A stretch of 64,000 nucleotides of DNA from Trichopria drosophilae. Its lineage: Eukaryota > Arthropoda > Insecta > Hymenoptera > Diapriidae. The stretch covers positions 136,328,001 to 136,392,000 of the forward strand of contig CM059584.1 in assembly GCA_030407085.1 (NCBI GenBank), written 5' to 3'. Position 1 is the first letter of the stretch; each line of letters starts with the position of its first letter. Both the position numbers and the translations under genes were made by a program. Shown here in pieces: positions 36,601 to 47,010 of this stretch. Below the pieces are notes generated by a model. The model was not told the origin of the DNA. It searched no databases and worked only from the letters and a program-made list of their open reading frames with translations.

Positions 36601-39600
36601 GGACTTGAAGTGTGAAATAAATGGAATTGGCTGTCAGGTTTCAAGATTTACTCTCACAAGGGGCATCGAGACTTAATGGAATTCGACTTCTTGTAAAAGT
36701 GAATGAAACCGTATAATGTCATTGCATGAAACCTTTCGTATTTATGTTTTAAGTAGATTAATTTCTTTTTTACGGCTCCATTGAATGAAAAAGGTATTTC
36801 TATTTTTATTGATTTTTAATATTAAACTAACCTTCCAGGCTCTGATCGTATCCTTTTGTGAAGAACAACATTGCTTTCGCCGCCCTTTCTGGGGTCTTTA
36901 ATAACCCCTGTCGTTCCGGATTCTCACCCAAGGATCTCAAAAGCAACTTGTAGCTTCTCGACATCTCCGGCAGCAAATCTTCCCTCGTGGGTGGTCGGTG
37001 ATCGTATTCCATGTCGTGATGAAATGTGCATTTTTCATGCCCTGAAAACAAACCGTAAATTACTTTCAAAATTAATCACAAAGATTGGTAAACTAAAAAA
37101 TTATTCTCTAAAAGTATTCACTTTAGCCATAACGATACCGGTTATCGCCGGAATGTATACAGGAAATTTTCATTTAACACCTAAATGACCGAATTATGCT
37201 TCATCATTCATGAAACAAACAAACGAAAAACATAACTGAGATAAGGTGTTTACTATAAATTTCCATCGCAACTCCAGAAGAAAACCTCTCGAAATTCGGG
37301 GATATGCGTCATGTCGAAACTTTGAGATAGGAAAACTGGCCATTGCATAAATAACAATGTAGAAATCATGCGATAAAAGAAATTTCACAAAATCCTGCGA
37401 TGAGAGACGTGAAAAATCACTTCTCGGCCTTATTAAGTGATTTCGTTATCTAATGCCACGACCCTGGTGATGGAGTATAATTATCACGTTCCTCATAGTC
37501 AACGTTGAATGCAACGTAATGTATCATATTATTATTGATTGAATCAATATTATCCAGCGCTCGATTGTCCACACCGGCTGTCGAATAAATAATTCATATG
37601 GATCTATTCAGTTGCGTGCGACACTTTTTGTGATGCAATGTATAAGGTTGATTCGAACCTATAGCGTTACAAATATGCAAATAATTGTCCATTTTTTCTT
37701 TCGGTTATTTAATCGGCACTATTTCATTGACTTGTTTGATCTACGATAATATTATTTAAGTTGCGTTAAGTGACACGTAATCGACTTATCTTTTATTATA
37801 TTTCATTTTTTTATATAATCTTTTGTTGATTTATTTATGTGGATGTTTATTTTCTATTCTTACTGTTTCGAGCTTAACGAAATAAAAGTTTACCTGAGTT
37901 CATGAGCAATTGTTACCCCTTGATCTCTCGTCATTCATACAATTATAGAATTTCGTGTTTTCATATCGAACTCTGCTTACTTTGTTTTAACAAACGCATT
38001 CTGTACTCCCTAAATTGCTTGGAATGAAAATTGGGACACTCTTTTATTAAGAGTGAAAATTTGAATCTATGAAGAGTGACATTTCACTCCATCAAGAGTG
38101 AAGAAAAAAACTCACTCCTAGAAGAATGCAATGTTACTCTCAATATAATGAGAATCTCACTCTTCGTGAAAGAGTGGATCAATTTTCACAACAAGGAATT
38201 TAGAGAGTATAATTTTATATTTCACTTGAATTTTACACTATCTTCATACACAGCGATAAAAAAAATACGTAACAAAATGCCAAAATAAATAATCACATGA
38301 CAAAAAACACACGACAAAAAGACACATGTATGAAAAAAGTCATGTAGAAAGGAGACATGGAGAAAAGAAACACAGCGACGAAAGAGAAACATAGGACAAC
38401 ATGACAAAATTAATAATCGAATATAAAAAAGACACGTTTACAAAAGGACACATTTAGAAACGATATACAGTGATTTAAAAACACACGACAAAAAGAAACA
38501 TGTACAAAACAAACACATGACAAAAAGACACTTGTGAGACAGAAACACGGCGACAAAAACCCACACGACATAATAACAACAAAATAATCCCACGACAGAA
38601 ATAAACGTGTACCAAAAGACACATCAACAAAAAATACATAGAGACAATAGAGCACAACGACCAAACACCGTACTTCAAAATGAGAAAAAAAAATAATCAC
38701 GCGACAAATTATCACATGGACAAATAATCATAAACAAAAATATCACTGCGTTTATTCCTATAGTAAAAGCATATACATGCGTAAAACTAACCTAACCTAA
38801 CTAGTTAGAACTCTGCCTACCCCTAATAATGCCTAACAAAATGGCTGCACAGGAAAATTTTGTCCGAGGAAATAAATCTGTAAACATATGTGGAAATCAT
38901 AAACAAAATATTATAGATTTTCAGAATAATATTTTAACATGATGAAACAAAATTTTCATTATGATCTTTATAGCCACCATAATGTATAAATATATGATAT
39001 TTTTTAATACGTCTCAATGAAAATACGAATTCAAGTCATTTTAATATGAGCAACGAATACAAATAGGAATTTTTATAACTCCGAAAATATTTAAATGTGT
39101 GGTATTTTGTCGATGCGATATTTCATCAATGTGATATTTTTTCATTGTGATATTTTTAAGCGAGACATTTTATCATTGTGATAATTTAACGTGTGATCAA
39201 ATGTTCGTGATATTTTCTCGCTTCATCCTTTGTCCGTGAAATAAAGACGTGCTACCACCAAAACAGAGCCACTAAATAAGAAAAAAATAACCATTAGTCA
39301 AAAAAACAAATGTCCACAAAATAACACATCGACAAAAAACACAGGAAAAATGACAAAAAAAGGATCACACGACAAAAAAAACTCGTGTACAAAAAGAGAA
39401 ACGTGCGAAAAAGTGTAGTGCCAAAAAAACAGACGACAAAATGACAAAAAAAGAATCACACGACAAAAAGACACACGTGCAAAAGAAACACAGTGACAAA
39501 ACGCCGTACTACAAAATGACAAAAAATAATCACACGGCAAAACGACACACGTACAAACAAAAACACAGCTACAAAATGAGAAAAAAACACGTTTCAAAAA

Positions 39601-42600
39601 GACACATGTGCAACAAAAAAAACATATCGACGAAAAACACACTTAAAAATGACAAAAAAAATAACTACGCGACAAAAAGACACGTGTACAAAGTCACATT
39701 TAAAAAATACACACAGCGACAAAACACCACACTACAATATGACAACAAAAAATTCACACGGCAAAATGACTAAAAAGAATTATCACACGACAAAAAGAAA
39801 CGCAGTGACAAAACACCGTACTATAAAATGACAACAATAAATAACCATACGACAAAAAACACATTACAAAAAAACAACTAACAAAATGACAAAAAAAAAT
39901 AATCACACGACAAAACGCAACATGTAAGAAAGAAACACGGCGACAAAAAACACACGACAGAATGACAAGAAAATAATCACACGACAAAAATACACGTGTA
40001 CAAAAGACACATGATCAGGAAAGACATAGGGAGAATAGAACACAGCAACAAAACTACGCGTTACAAAATTGCTAAAAAAATAATCAAACGACAAAGTGAC
40101 ACATGAACAAACAAAAAAAACATAACGACGAAAAACCCAGCGATAAAAAACACACGACAAAATGACAAAAAAAAACTAATCACGCGACAAAAAGTCACAT
40201 GTAAAAGAGACCTACAAAGACAAAACACCACACCACAAAATGACAACAACAAAAATCACACGACAAAATTACTAAAAAGAATTATCACACGACAAAAAGA
40301 TACATGTTCAAAAGAGACAAAAATCATACGACTAAATGGCAAAAAGACCCGTGCACAGAAAACACGACAAAATGAAAAGCGTATTTTTCGATACAAGGCC
40401 ATAAAATCTTACATGTTACACGTGATCCGTAAAATTTCATTAAAATCGGCTTTTACGGCTATAGTAACAAAGAATAATAATCGTACGACGCAAAAACACA
40501 CGAGCAAACCAAAACAGCTACAAAATGAGAAAGAAAAACAAGTGTCAAAAAGACACATGTCCAACAAAAAATCATGAACCAAAACACCAGCCACCAAAAA
40601 CACACGAAAAAACAACAACAAAAAAGTCAGTCAACAAAAAGACACGTGTCCAAAAAGAGGGGCTGGTCGTTAAACTTGAAGTGAAAATTGAGCCACTCTT
40701 TTATTAAGAATGAAAATAATCATCTATGAAAAGTGACTTGACTTCATCAAGCGCAAAATAAAAAACTCACTCCTAGAAGAGAGAAATGTGAAGAAAATTT
40801 CACTCTTAATAAACGAGTGGCTCAATTTTCACTCCAAGGAATTTAGAGAGTAGTCTAATTTTATATTTCCCTTACATCTTACATTATCCTCAAGCTATTT
40901 TTCATGAATTTTTTAATGCTAACTGCATTTATACAACGAGAAAAAATAAGTCATATAACAAAGATGTATAGATAGTGTTGTTTCAGTGTTAATAAACAAA
41001 CAAGATAGTCATAAAGCAAGTTTCATAGTTTTTTCAAAACAAAGAATGTTACTGCTTTGATTATGTTTCCTGCTTAAAACGACATATTAGATAATACTTA
41101 CGATAGAAAAGGTGGAAAATATATTATTTAAGAATCATTGTCAGGTCTATGAACAAATTCAAACCAAATAATGTTGAGATGTCTAGAATTTTTATTTGCA
41201 TTATGGAATAATTGTTTTTAATAAAATACATTTTTATATATGAATACTACAAGTAACAATAAATGTGTGAAATGTGACTTCGAAATGTAATCATTATATG
41301 AATATAAATTGATTATTATATCTACATTATTATTCTTATTAAATAATTTTAGTAAATATTTATGCAATAACCTGTCTACGTATAGTTGAGTGTTACTTTA
41401 ATAAATGTATTATATGTAATTTTCTCGTAACACTAATGATCATTCACTAGTAAAAAATGCTGAATACTTGTATGTTTTATTTATTTTTCAGTACATAATA
41501 TTACTTTTAATAGTTTATATATTTATACTACACGTATTAACAACATACTACAGTAAATATTGTCATTAATTAGTTTGAAGTTTTACTTTAGTTATGTATT
41601 TTTTTATAATTCGGTATTATATGTTTAACATTAATGTTCAACCGCATTACATTACTTAGATACGATTAAAATTCAATCTTACTTAAATTCCAAATAAATA
41701 TTGACTTTCCTTCTTATTTTGATGCATTTGTTTTTTTTTAATTCATGAAATCGCTGATGGTCTCTTTTATTTCCTCCTTTGATGATAGCAAAATTTTAAT
41801 GATGTAATATATTACATTTGTGTATTCGGATATCGGATTTTCAATTATCGCTCTTTTATATTTCACTAACGACGTTTTACGTGTAAGACAGTTGATTTGC
41901 TGGTAAATTGATAAATTAAATATGTTTAGGCTGTTTAAATTTTAACTTTGAATTTGAATTTAACAAAAATATACGTTTATTAAAAACATTTTTCGCGGTC
42001 CTTACACGTGACGTGGTAAATGACTCACATTTATTTTCAATTTTATTAAAATTAATATTGTTTGAAGTAATATTTATTTTATGTTATTCATTCGATCAAG
42101 CAGGTTTTTCTCATTAAATTACACGAATAGTAAGTAGTTTAAAAGAAACGGGAATATTCTCTTCTTGCTTTCATTTAAATGTGTTTGTATATCATTATTT
42201 CAGTTATCTGGTAATTTGCATTAAAATGTACTCCCAGCAAACGCACAAGTAATAGTTATATAACAATCATGTGAAGTTTGCGTAACTAAGTAAGTATATA
42301 AATATTATAAAACTGATTATTATATTAAAATTTGTTTATAATTTAAAATTAGATGATAGCTTTGGGAGATAGTCAATCGAGAAAGCGAGATAGTTAAACA
42401 GTTACAAAATTCATACTATAGTAAAAACTTGTCAAGTAACTAAAGTTTTAAGCTAGTACCTATATTATCATATACTCCATTTTTCTTCTAAAACATTGTT
42501 TATAATACATTTTCGCACAAAATAAAATTTAATTCACCAATTTGGAGTAATATGCAAACAAATTTGGTTACGAAATTTAAACATAATGTACTGTCATTAG

Positions 42601-45600
42601 CAATAGAAGAAGCAATTAATCACATAAAATTTTTAAGAAAAATTACATTTTTTGGTATCTAATTATAACAAAATTAAAAAACAAACAGGATTTTTTCACT
42701 TACGAAAAAACGGAAAAGAAATGTTTAAACTTTGAATATACGATCGTATAAGAAAACAATACAAAAATAAGCCTCTGATTACCGTAAATCGTAGACAAGA
42801 TTAGTTTAATTACATACTACGTCTATAGTAGCTTTACTTTTTTTACAAAGATTTGAGGTTGAATGTGAATACCGCCTCTTGTGCATTCCAGCTCTTATAA
42901 AATCTGAAGAATTTGACGTTTCTAAGATTACTTTTTTGTGATTACTCATTCGTTTCAGAAAAGGGCAAAAGCACCACAGATAAAATAATGTGCAATTGTG
43001 TAAACTTGGAATGTAAAATTTAAAAAAGTGGTAATCATAAATTTATTCACAGAAAGAGCATTTTCTTAGAGACGACGTTTTGTTTGGTAGAAAGCAGGAA
43101 ATTTAAATTCTATCAATGCGCAGTTTTATGTGGGATTTTGAAAAGTACACTATTATCAGGTGAAGATAAAAAAATAGAAAAAAGTATGAAAGAAAAAAAT
43201 TAAAAGTGTACAGATATGAGTAGTATAAGTGTCTATTTCAGTATAGGTACGCAGGATCAATTAAACTTCGAACGCCAATCTTTAATTTTGTTTTGGAATA
43301 AAAAGATAAAAGCTATTAATGCACATATTGTTAACGGTGATAGGACAAAATCACATGACAGAAGGTACATGTCCAAAAAAAACACAACTTAAAGAAGAAA
43401 AAAAATTATAGGACAAAAAGACCTAGTACAAAAAAAAAAACGACAAAAAGATACATGACAAAATCTTGACTGACATCGCTTGTCGATGTGTATATTTATT
43501 TATGTGTCGACTTTCCTGCTGTCCGCCTTTTGACTATCGGCTTTAAAAATGTCGGCTTTTCGACTTGTGGGCTTCTTGATTTGTCGCTTTGTCGACCAGC
43601 ACTCAACATAAACACATGTACAAAAGGGCAGTGAAAAAAAACACACGACCAAAGGTTACATGTACAAAAAGACACAGTGACAAAAAAAAGAGCACACCAG
43701 AAGCAGACACATGTACAAACGAAGGGCATAGACAAAAAATCCCATGACAAAGCGAAACATGTCCAGCAAAAAAAAAAGAAAAAAGATACAGTATCAAAAA
43801 AACCGCACGATAAAATGAAAAAAAATAATGCTACAACAGACACATGTACAAAAAAAGGACAGTGACAACAAGAAACACACGACAAAAAGTCACATGTTCA
43901 ACAAAAATAAAACACTACAAAAAGACACAGTGACAAAAAATCACATGACACAACGACAACAAAAATAATCACACGAGAAGCAGACACATGTACAAAATAA
44001 GGACAGTGACAACATAAACACACTACAAACAGACACAGTGACAAAAAAACGACAACAAAAATAATCACACGAGAAGCAGGGTCATGTTCAAACGAAGGAC
44101 GGTGACAAAAAAACTTCGGCAAAAAGTCAAATATAGAAAAAGACATGGAGAAAAAGACACATGTCGAACAAAAATAAAACACGACAAAAAAATGACAACA
44201 AAGATAATCACACGAGAAGCAGAGTCATGTACAAACGAAGGGCAGTGATAAAAAACCCACGACAAACAGACACATGTACAAAAAGACACATGTCCAAAAA
44301 AAAACACAACAAAGAGACACATGTCCAGCAAAAAAAATAATCGCACAACAAATAGACACATGCACAAAAGAAACCCATGATAAAACGACACAAAACGACA
44401 GAGTGAAAAAAATGCACGACAAAATGACAAACAAAATAATCGCACAACAAACAGACACATGTGCAAAGAAGGACAGTAACTAACAACAGCACACAAAAAA
44501 AGACACATGTCTAACAAAAAAATACAGCGACAAAAAGACACATATACAAAAAGCGTACGACAACAAAAATAACCACGCGAGAAATACATTTACAAAAGAA
44601 GGGCAGTGACAACAAAATTTTGGTTCTTGTTGTTGTTGCAATAAAATTTCAGTATTATACTGTTCTTCCCAAATTGTCTGTATGAATTATCCGATCCTTG
44701 GATCTGTTAAATATTATTGTTAAATGTTTTTATTGTGGAAATATATTGATTTCACTGCTCTATCTGAACATTTTGTTAAGATAAAAATAGATACAGATTT
44801 ATTTTAAATACTTGCTGTTATGTGAATGTAAACAAAATTGTTTAAGTATACTAATATGAAAATTCTATATCAAATCAATAAGTACACAAGTATTTATTTA
44901 AAATGATAAAAGTACATTTTAATATTTTAATATGTTATGATTTTATTTCGGGACATCAATAAAAATCACTAAGTTAGATAATAAAATAGTTACTTCCAAA
45001 AGTGTAACAATATAAAAATTTTCAAAAGAACAATAAAAATTCCTTACATAATAAAATTTTCCGAATTATTACATATTGTAGGGACATATTTCACTTCTCG
45101 AAAAGGTCTCGGCGAGGATTTATCAAAAATGTTATTCAGCAATTTTTAAACAATCTGTGCGGATATGGCAGATTATTAGTTTTAGGAAACTACGGCAGTG
45201 AACGTCACTAACGGAAACGTAGGAAATTATGATTCATAACTTAAACTGGATAATTTTTACATTCATTTTGATCTTAGTATAAAACACGTTCGCCACAGTG
45301 TCAAATGTAATAGATAAACAAAGACAGCCAAAATTAAATGGGATAGATTTTAATCTGCAATCAAAAGTAAGAAGAAACAATTTTGTTTAGATTTCACAGT
45401 TCAGAAGGAACGAATATAGTGGGCATAGGTCGAAATCACGAAAATAAAAATCCTTAAAGACCAAAAATTCCAAAAAATGAAATAAGCGCTATTTCAAAAT
45501 TTTTGGCACGGTTTATTTTCCTTTAAGGATTTTGATTTTTGAGATATCGACCCAAACAGACATAGTGATAAGAATATTGTTGTGGGCATATCACATCCCC

Positions 45601-45818
45601 TCCAAATGCGAAATTTGGTTAGGTTTCCTCAGGTCTTATGTACCTGGAGTTGTGGAAGTCCTTGGCGTTCTGGGTGATTCTAGATTCGAGTCCTCTAGGT
45701 TCTCACTCCAGGAAACAGTTCTGAGAGGGCCTGGCTTAACTATTATTTCTGGATCGTCGGTGCCATCACAAATCTTCTCGGCGTTCACATTCGCGCACTG
45801 TCTACTTATTCCATTCAT
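18568..45818 (-). CDS. Pu: GTP cyclohydrolase I (Punch), five coding exons
   Basis: Exons 45818-45644, 37041-36832, 24992-24827, 20691-20575 and 18697-18568 join in phase (175+210+166+117+130 nt) to 265 residues plus TAA. The enzyme (EC 3.5.4.16) turns GTP into 7,8-dihydroneopterin triphosphate, the first step to tetrahydrobiopterin and insect pteridine pigments. It works in the cytosol as a homodecamer. Residues 1-59 are the variable regulatory N-terminus ([20 protein letters not shown]). From about 66 the conserved core begins ([28 protein letters not shown]). Zinc ligands are C155 and H158 in [11 protein letters not shown] and C226 in HMCMVMRGV; the spacing 155-226 equals that of human C141-C212. 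The C-terminus [17 protein letters not shown] is intact. Its length is close to human GCH1 (250). Nothing is truncated or missing. Introns are 8.6, 11.8, 4.1 and 1.9 kb, loaded with transposons. Confidence 0.95.
18830..19815. repeat. Three tandem copies of a 295-bp repeat
   Basis: The word ATTGGAAATAT(C/T) recurs at about 18973, 19268 and 19563, exactly 295 bp apart. With it recur AAAATTGTAGACCTG, ATACATTTTTTGGCGTTTTC, CGAAATAAACGAGGAAAATG and CTCATTTGCGCCAATTTTTAC in the same order. A diverged solo copy in the opposite orientation lies at about 47330-47700. The repeat is in the last Punch intron, about 130 bp from exon 5. Confidence 0.78.
20575..20691 (-). CDS. Pu: Punch coding exon 4
   Basis: Residues 184-223. 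The acceptor is TTTACAG|G, the donor GGAGT|GTAAGT. It encodes [20 protein letters not shown] and [10 protein letters not shown], the subunit-interface helix and strand before the third zinc ligand. At 39 residues it is too short to stand out as an open frame and was found by splice phase. Confidence 0.93.
20940..22271. mobile_element. 1.3-kb TIR element rich in ACTTGATTCAAGT palindromes
   Basis: The ends TACACTGAACAAAAATTTAC and, inverted, the reverse of CATTTTTTTCAATGTA form short terminal repeats of the TACA(C/T)TGAA kind. The interior repeats TTTACTTGA(A/T)TCAAGTAA at about 20993, 21245 and a variant TTTACTTGACCCAAGTAAA at 22225, plus many TTATTTAA(A/C) words. It lies in the fourth Punch coding intron (between exons 24992-24827 and 20691-20575). 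Confidence 0.5.
22560..22720. repeat. Solo fragment of the TTCAAAATGGCGGA repeat family
   Basis: The stretch TCCGAGGTCAGATTTTCAAA then ATTCAAAATGACG, followed by CCAATATGGTGG, matches the core of the 12200-13290 element. Confidence 0.55.
24108..24216. mobile_element. Short MITE, TACTATCTAAATAGTA family, copy 2
   Basis: TTTCACGAAAAATAAGTAGTTAG..CTACTATCTAAGTAGTAAG is mirrored by GCTGCTAAGTAGTAAGTGAAAA. It is the same architecture as 16916-17027. Confidence 0.55.
24827..24992 (-). CDS. Pu: Punch coding exon 3 (zinc ligands 1 and 2)
   Basis: Residues 129-184. The acceptor is TTACAG|AT, the donor GCAAG|GTAAAG. It holds [20 protein letters not shown] followed by [10 protein letters not shown], which gives the zinc ligands C155 and H158, then [20 protein letters not shown]. 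This block is near-invariant in animals. Confidence 0.95.
26530..27150. repeat. Cluster of TTCAAAATGGCGGA family repeats
   Basis: GATTACGAATCCAGAGTCAG and TTCAAAATGGCGGATTCAAT at about 26560-26610 are answered in inverse orientation by GGCCATATTGGATCCGCCAT and GAATTTTGAAAATC at about 27056-27100. The inverted order resembles the 12200-13290 element with a different filling. Short open frames over it encode only repeat-derived peptide ([12 protein letters not shown]). Confidence 0.6.
27400..27650. repeat. Dispersed repeat shared with 35365-35710 and 50300-50540
   Basis: CCAAATATGTGAATGTTATT, AATCAGGAACAC and GTGAAAATTGCATTCTGAA occur in the same order at about 35540-35620. It is non-coding. 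Confidence 0.5.
27673..27695. repeat. (TA)n microsatellite
   Basis: An uninterrupted run of about 11 TA units. Confidence 0.9.
28010..28250. other. Isolated GC-rich island inside a Punch intron
   Basis: This is the only clearly GC-rich, non-repetitive patch for several kb. All frames stay open for 35-130 codons because AT is locally scarce. The longest on + (27946-28341) and a 43-codon minus frame that starts [15 protein letters not shown] are both possible, but I find no start, splice and stop set that settles it. It could be an unrecognised exon, a regulatory element or an old insertion. Confidence 0.3.
28790..29640. repeat. Diverged TTCAAAATGGCGG family repeats
   Basis: CAAAATGGCCGCC, ATCCAAAATGGCGGATTTAA, AATTCAAAATGGTGGA, AATTCAAAATGGC and the inverse CCGCCATATTTTTGTACTACCATTTTGAA and CCGCCATTTTTAATTTTGAA recur within 850 bp, in both orientations. 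No gene is seen. Confidence 0.6.
30209..30292. mobile_element. Short MITE, TACTATCTAAATAGTA family, copy 3 (degraded)
   Basis: GCACGAAAAATAGTTGGAAC and ACTAAATAG on the left, TTACTATTTAAATAGTGA on the right. It is shorter and more diverged than 16916-17027. Confidence 0.45.
30300..36830. other. Punch intron interior without a gene
   Basis: AT-rich intronic sequence. There are scattered GCCATTTTG-type fragments at 30460-30630 and 32850-32940, and a slightly GC-richer patch at 33280-34050 with no recognisable product. The repeat at 35365-35710 is listed separately. Confidence 0.5.
35365..35710. repeat. Dispersed repeat with an inverted core
   Basis: AAATATACATTCACATATTT near 35380 is mirrored by AAATATGTGAATGTATATTT near 35540, enclosing ATCCAATTTGGGGAACGGGA and ACGTGTGAAATATTTTCTTA. 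The right part continues into AATCAGGAACACG and GAAAATTGCATTCTAA, shared with 27400-27650. The left part is shared with 50380-50520. Confidence 0.55.
36832..37041 (-). CDS. Pu: Punch coding exon 2
   Basis: Residues 59-129. The acceptor is TTTTCAG|GG, the donor GAAG|GTTAGT. It encodes [20 protein letters not shown], then the start of the catalytic core ([40 protein letters not shown]). The last codon is split and completed to Asp by the next exon. Confidence 0.93.
38006..38207. mobile_element. TA-flanked palindromic MITE, copy A
   Basis: About 202 bp between TA dinucleotides. The left terminal repeat CTCCCTAAATTGCTTGGAAT then GAAAATTGGGACACTC is mirrored by GAGTGGATCAATTTTCAC then AAGGAATTTAGAGAG. 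Inside are several GAGTGA/TCACTC words. Copies B and C are at 40670-40850 and 59614-59803. The TA target and lack of ORF suggest a Tc1/mariner-type MITE. Confidence 0.75.
38255..38740. repeat. A-rich minisatellite, block 1a
   Basis: Tandem degenerate units of about 15-17 bp with the theme ACACGACAAAAAGACACATG TACAAAA. The + strand is almost free of T except in ACATGT/ACGTGT. Open frames on both strands here are by-products of the bias. Confidence 0.7.
38741..39098. other. Non-repetitive spacer inside the minisatellite
   Basis: AT-rich spacer with CCTAACCTAACTAG and an AAAATGGC word. It holds no gene. Confidence 0.4.
39099..39240. repeat. 16-bp tandem array, theme GATATTTTATCATTGT
   Basis: About nine degenerate units of 14-18 bp (GATATTTCATCAATGT, GATATTTTTTCATTGT, GACATTTTATCATTGT). 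Read on the minus strand the theme is ACAATGATAAAATATC, similar in spacing to the neighbouring GACAAAA minisatellite but in opposite strand sense. Confidence 0.65.
39290..40660. repeat. A-rich minisatellite, block 1b
   Basis: Degenerate repeats of ACACGACAAAA(A/T)GACA, CACGTGTACAAAA, GCGACAAAACACC and ATGACAAAAAATAATCAC. It ends directly against the MITE at 40670. The minus strand yields Cys/Val/Phe-rich frames (FCRVIIFF repeats) with no signal of selection. Confidence 0.75.
40670..40850. mobile_element. TA-flanked palindromic MITE, copy B
   Basis: AAGTGAAAATTGAGCCACTC on the left and GAGTGGCTCAATTTTCACTC then CAAGGAATTTAGAGAG|TA on the right. The left terminus is eroded by a few bases. It directly abuts the end of the minisatellite. 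Confidence 0.72.
40860..43325. other. AT-rich Punch intron sequence without features
   Basis: No open frame above 60 codons, no repeat and no RNA gene is seen in these 2.5 kb. Confidence 0.55.
43330..44620. repeat. A-rich minisatellite, block 2
   Basis: It has the same theme as block 1, with a clearer higher-order unit: GACAACAAA(A/G)ATAATCAC then ACGAGAAGCAG starts near 43954, 44050 and 44193, followed each time by (A/G)(G/C)ACATGTACAAA and GG(A/G)CAGTGACAA. Spacings of 96 and 143 bp differ by multiples of about 16. The frames of up to 174 codons on the minus strand are treated as artefacts. Confidence 0.75.
43505..43595. repeat. 15-bp tandem array, theme TGTCGGCTTTTCGAC
   Basis: Six consecutive 15-bp units (TGTCGACTTTCCTGC, TGTCCGCCTTTTGAC, TATCGGCTTTAAAAA, TGTCGGCTTTTCGAC and two more). 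It is embedded in the minisatellite block, with T-rich strand opposite to the neighbours. Confidence 0.65.
45644..45818 (-). CDS. Pu: Punch coding exon 1 (N-terminal, regulatory)
   Basis: The ATG at 45818-45816 opens residues 1-59 and ends ACTCCAG|GTACAT in phase 1, which joins the GG-CAT acceptor at 37041 to give [16 protein letters not shown] and [10 protein letters not shown] match what I know of insect Punch N-termini. A TTTTTGGTGTAAGGCAG acceptor 10 nt before the ATG suggests that an untranslated exon lies upstream (higher coordinates). Confidence 0.88.
45645..45652 (-). other. End of Punch exon 1 next to its donor
   Basis: CAACTCCAG|GTACAT is a weaker donor than the usual GTAAGT, which could allow alternative first exons to splice to exon 2. 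Confidence 0.3.
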
Positions 45819-46429
45819 GATCGCACCTCTGCCTTACACCAAAAAGTCGACACTACTTTAATAAATCACTATCGATCATCGATGATATCTGAAAAGTTTC
45901 GATAAAGTAATGAATTTCATAGGAATATTTAATGAACTTAAATACATTTGTGACGGTGTCATTTTCGGAATTTCGATAGTGGTGATGCTAGTCAATATTT
46001 TTGACCATTTGTTTTCTGTTATTTACTTAGATGATGAATTCAATAGAATAGTTAACATTGAAGGTACTCGCATTAAAATCGTATAAATAAAAGTCAAATC
46101 GAATTTTCTTATTTTGGCATTTTCACGTGCAACTTTTTAAAAATCTATTTTCTTGAGTATTATTACCAGAAGAAAATATAATTTAAAAAGTGTTATTATT
46201 GAATCTTCACATTTTATGGTCACGAGGCCCAAGATTCAAAAGCCCGTTTATTGATCTATAAAACGTGTTTGATTTGTATTTTTGAGAATAAGAAAAAAAC
46301 GAAAAAAAAATACATTTTTAGATATTCTGTCACAAATTGTTTAATTCATCTCAAATTGTTGTGTAGCAACAATTCTAATAAATATTTAGCAACGAGTCTT
46401 ATATTTTATTTTTTTAGACACGACTGATT

Positions 46430-47010
46430 TCTCTTTGACTCCTTTTATAAATGGTATGGATGTTTACAGTTTTATTATTTTTTTTAGATGAATTATAAAA
46501 TTCCTGTATTATTTTAGAAATACATTGCTCTACAATTTGTGCAGGATATTCATTTTCGCCTAATGTTTTTCTAACGATTTTCAGATTTTTCTCCCTATTT
46601 CTGACAATTTTACTGCTCGATCAATAAGGCCTAACCACATTTATTTTATATTGAAGCGGAAGATTCGATGTGAAATGTAAGTATCTTTATGATATCAATC
46701 AGTGTCAATAAATCCATTTTCTATATGGATGATACGAATGTCCAAAATTTGTATTTCATTGTTGAAACTATTAAAAGTGTTCGAAATAGTATCTTCGGTA
46801 GTATAAGAACGTAGTTTAAAATATAATTTATTAATAACTATATTTTCTATAAACTCTATAAATATATTAGAAACAATTGGAGCAATGGTGAAACCATTAG
46901 TACTCCATAAATTTATTTGTAATATTGGTTTTGGAATGAAAACAAAGTATTGCTTAAAACTAATTTTAAACCTTCTTAAAATGTAAATTTGAAGTATAGT
47001 CATCGTATAT
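46430..47010 (-). pseudogene. Decayed Penelope-like reverse transcriptase
   Basis: On the minus strand the 102-codon frame 47003-46695 reads NGFTIAPIVSNIFIEFIENI, like the RT box with GSPLSPILAN of Penelope-like elements. It continues as FIDTD, then in broken frames through ISHRIFRF, WLGLIDRAVKLS and EYPAQIVEQCI. These follow the same order as the RT of the element at 14331-16094. It has a large internal deletion and several stops. No GIY-YIG domain or ends are seen. It lies in the presumed first intron of Punch. Confidence 0.72.

Noticed and set aside
36871..37188. 105-codon + strand frame
   Set aside because: It is antisense to Punch exon 2.
39298..40252. Several 60-114-codon frames on both strands
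   Set aside because: Same minisatellite bias: frames repeat FCRVIIFF- or KKTHVQK-type peptides and lack any independent gene sign.
44065..44589. 174-codon minus-strand open frame
   Set aside because: It lies wholly within the T-poor minisatellite. The Cys/Val/Phe-rich peptide simply translates the repeat unit, and overlapping frames on both strands are open for the same reason.
38255..44620. CRISPR-like array
   Set aside because: Units are degenerate, of 15-17 bp, without conserved repeats and unique spacers of regular length, and the DNA is clearly eukaryotic.
45532..45861. 109-codon + strand frame
   Set aside because: It is the antisense of Punch exon 1, which is fixed by splice phase and by its match to known Punch N-termini.
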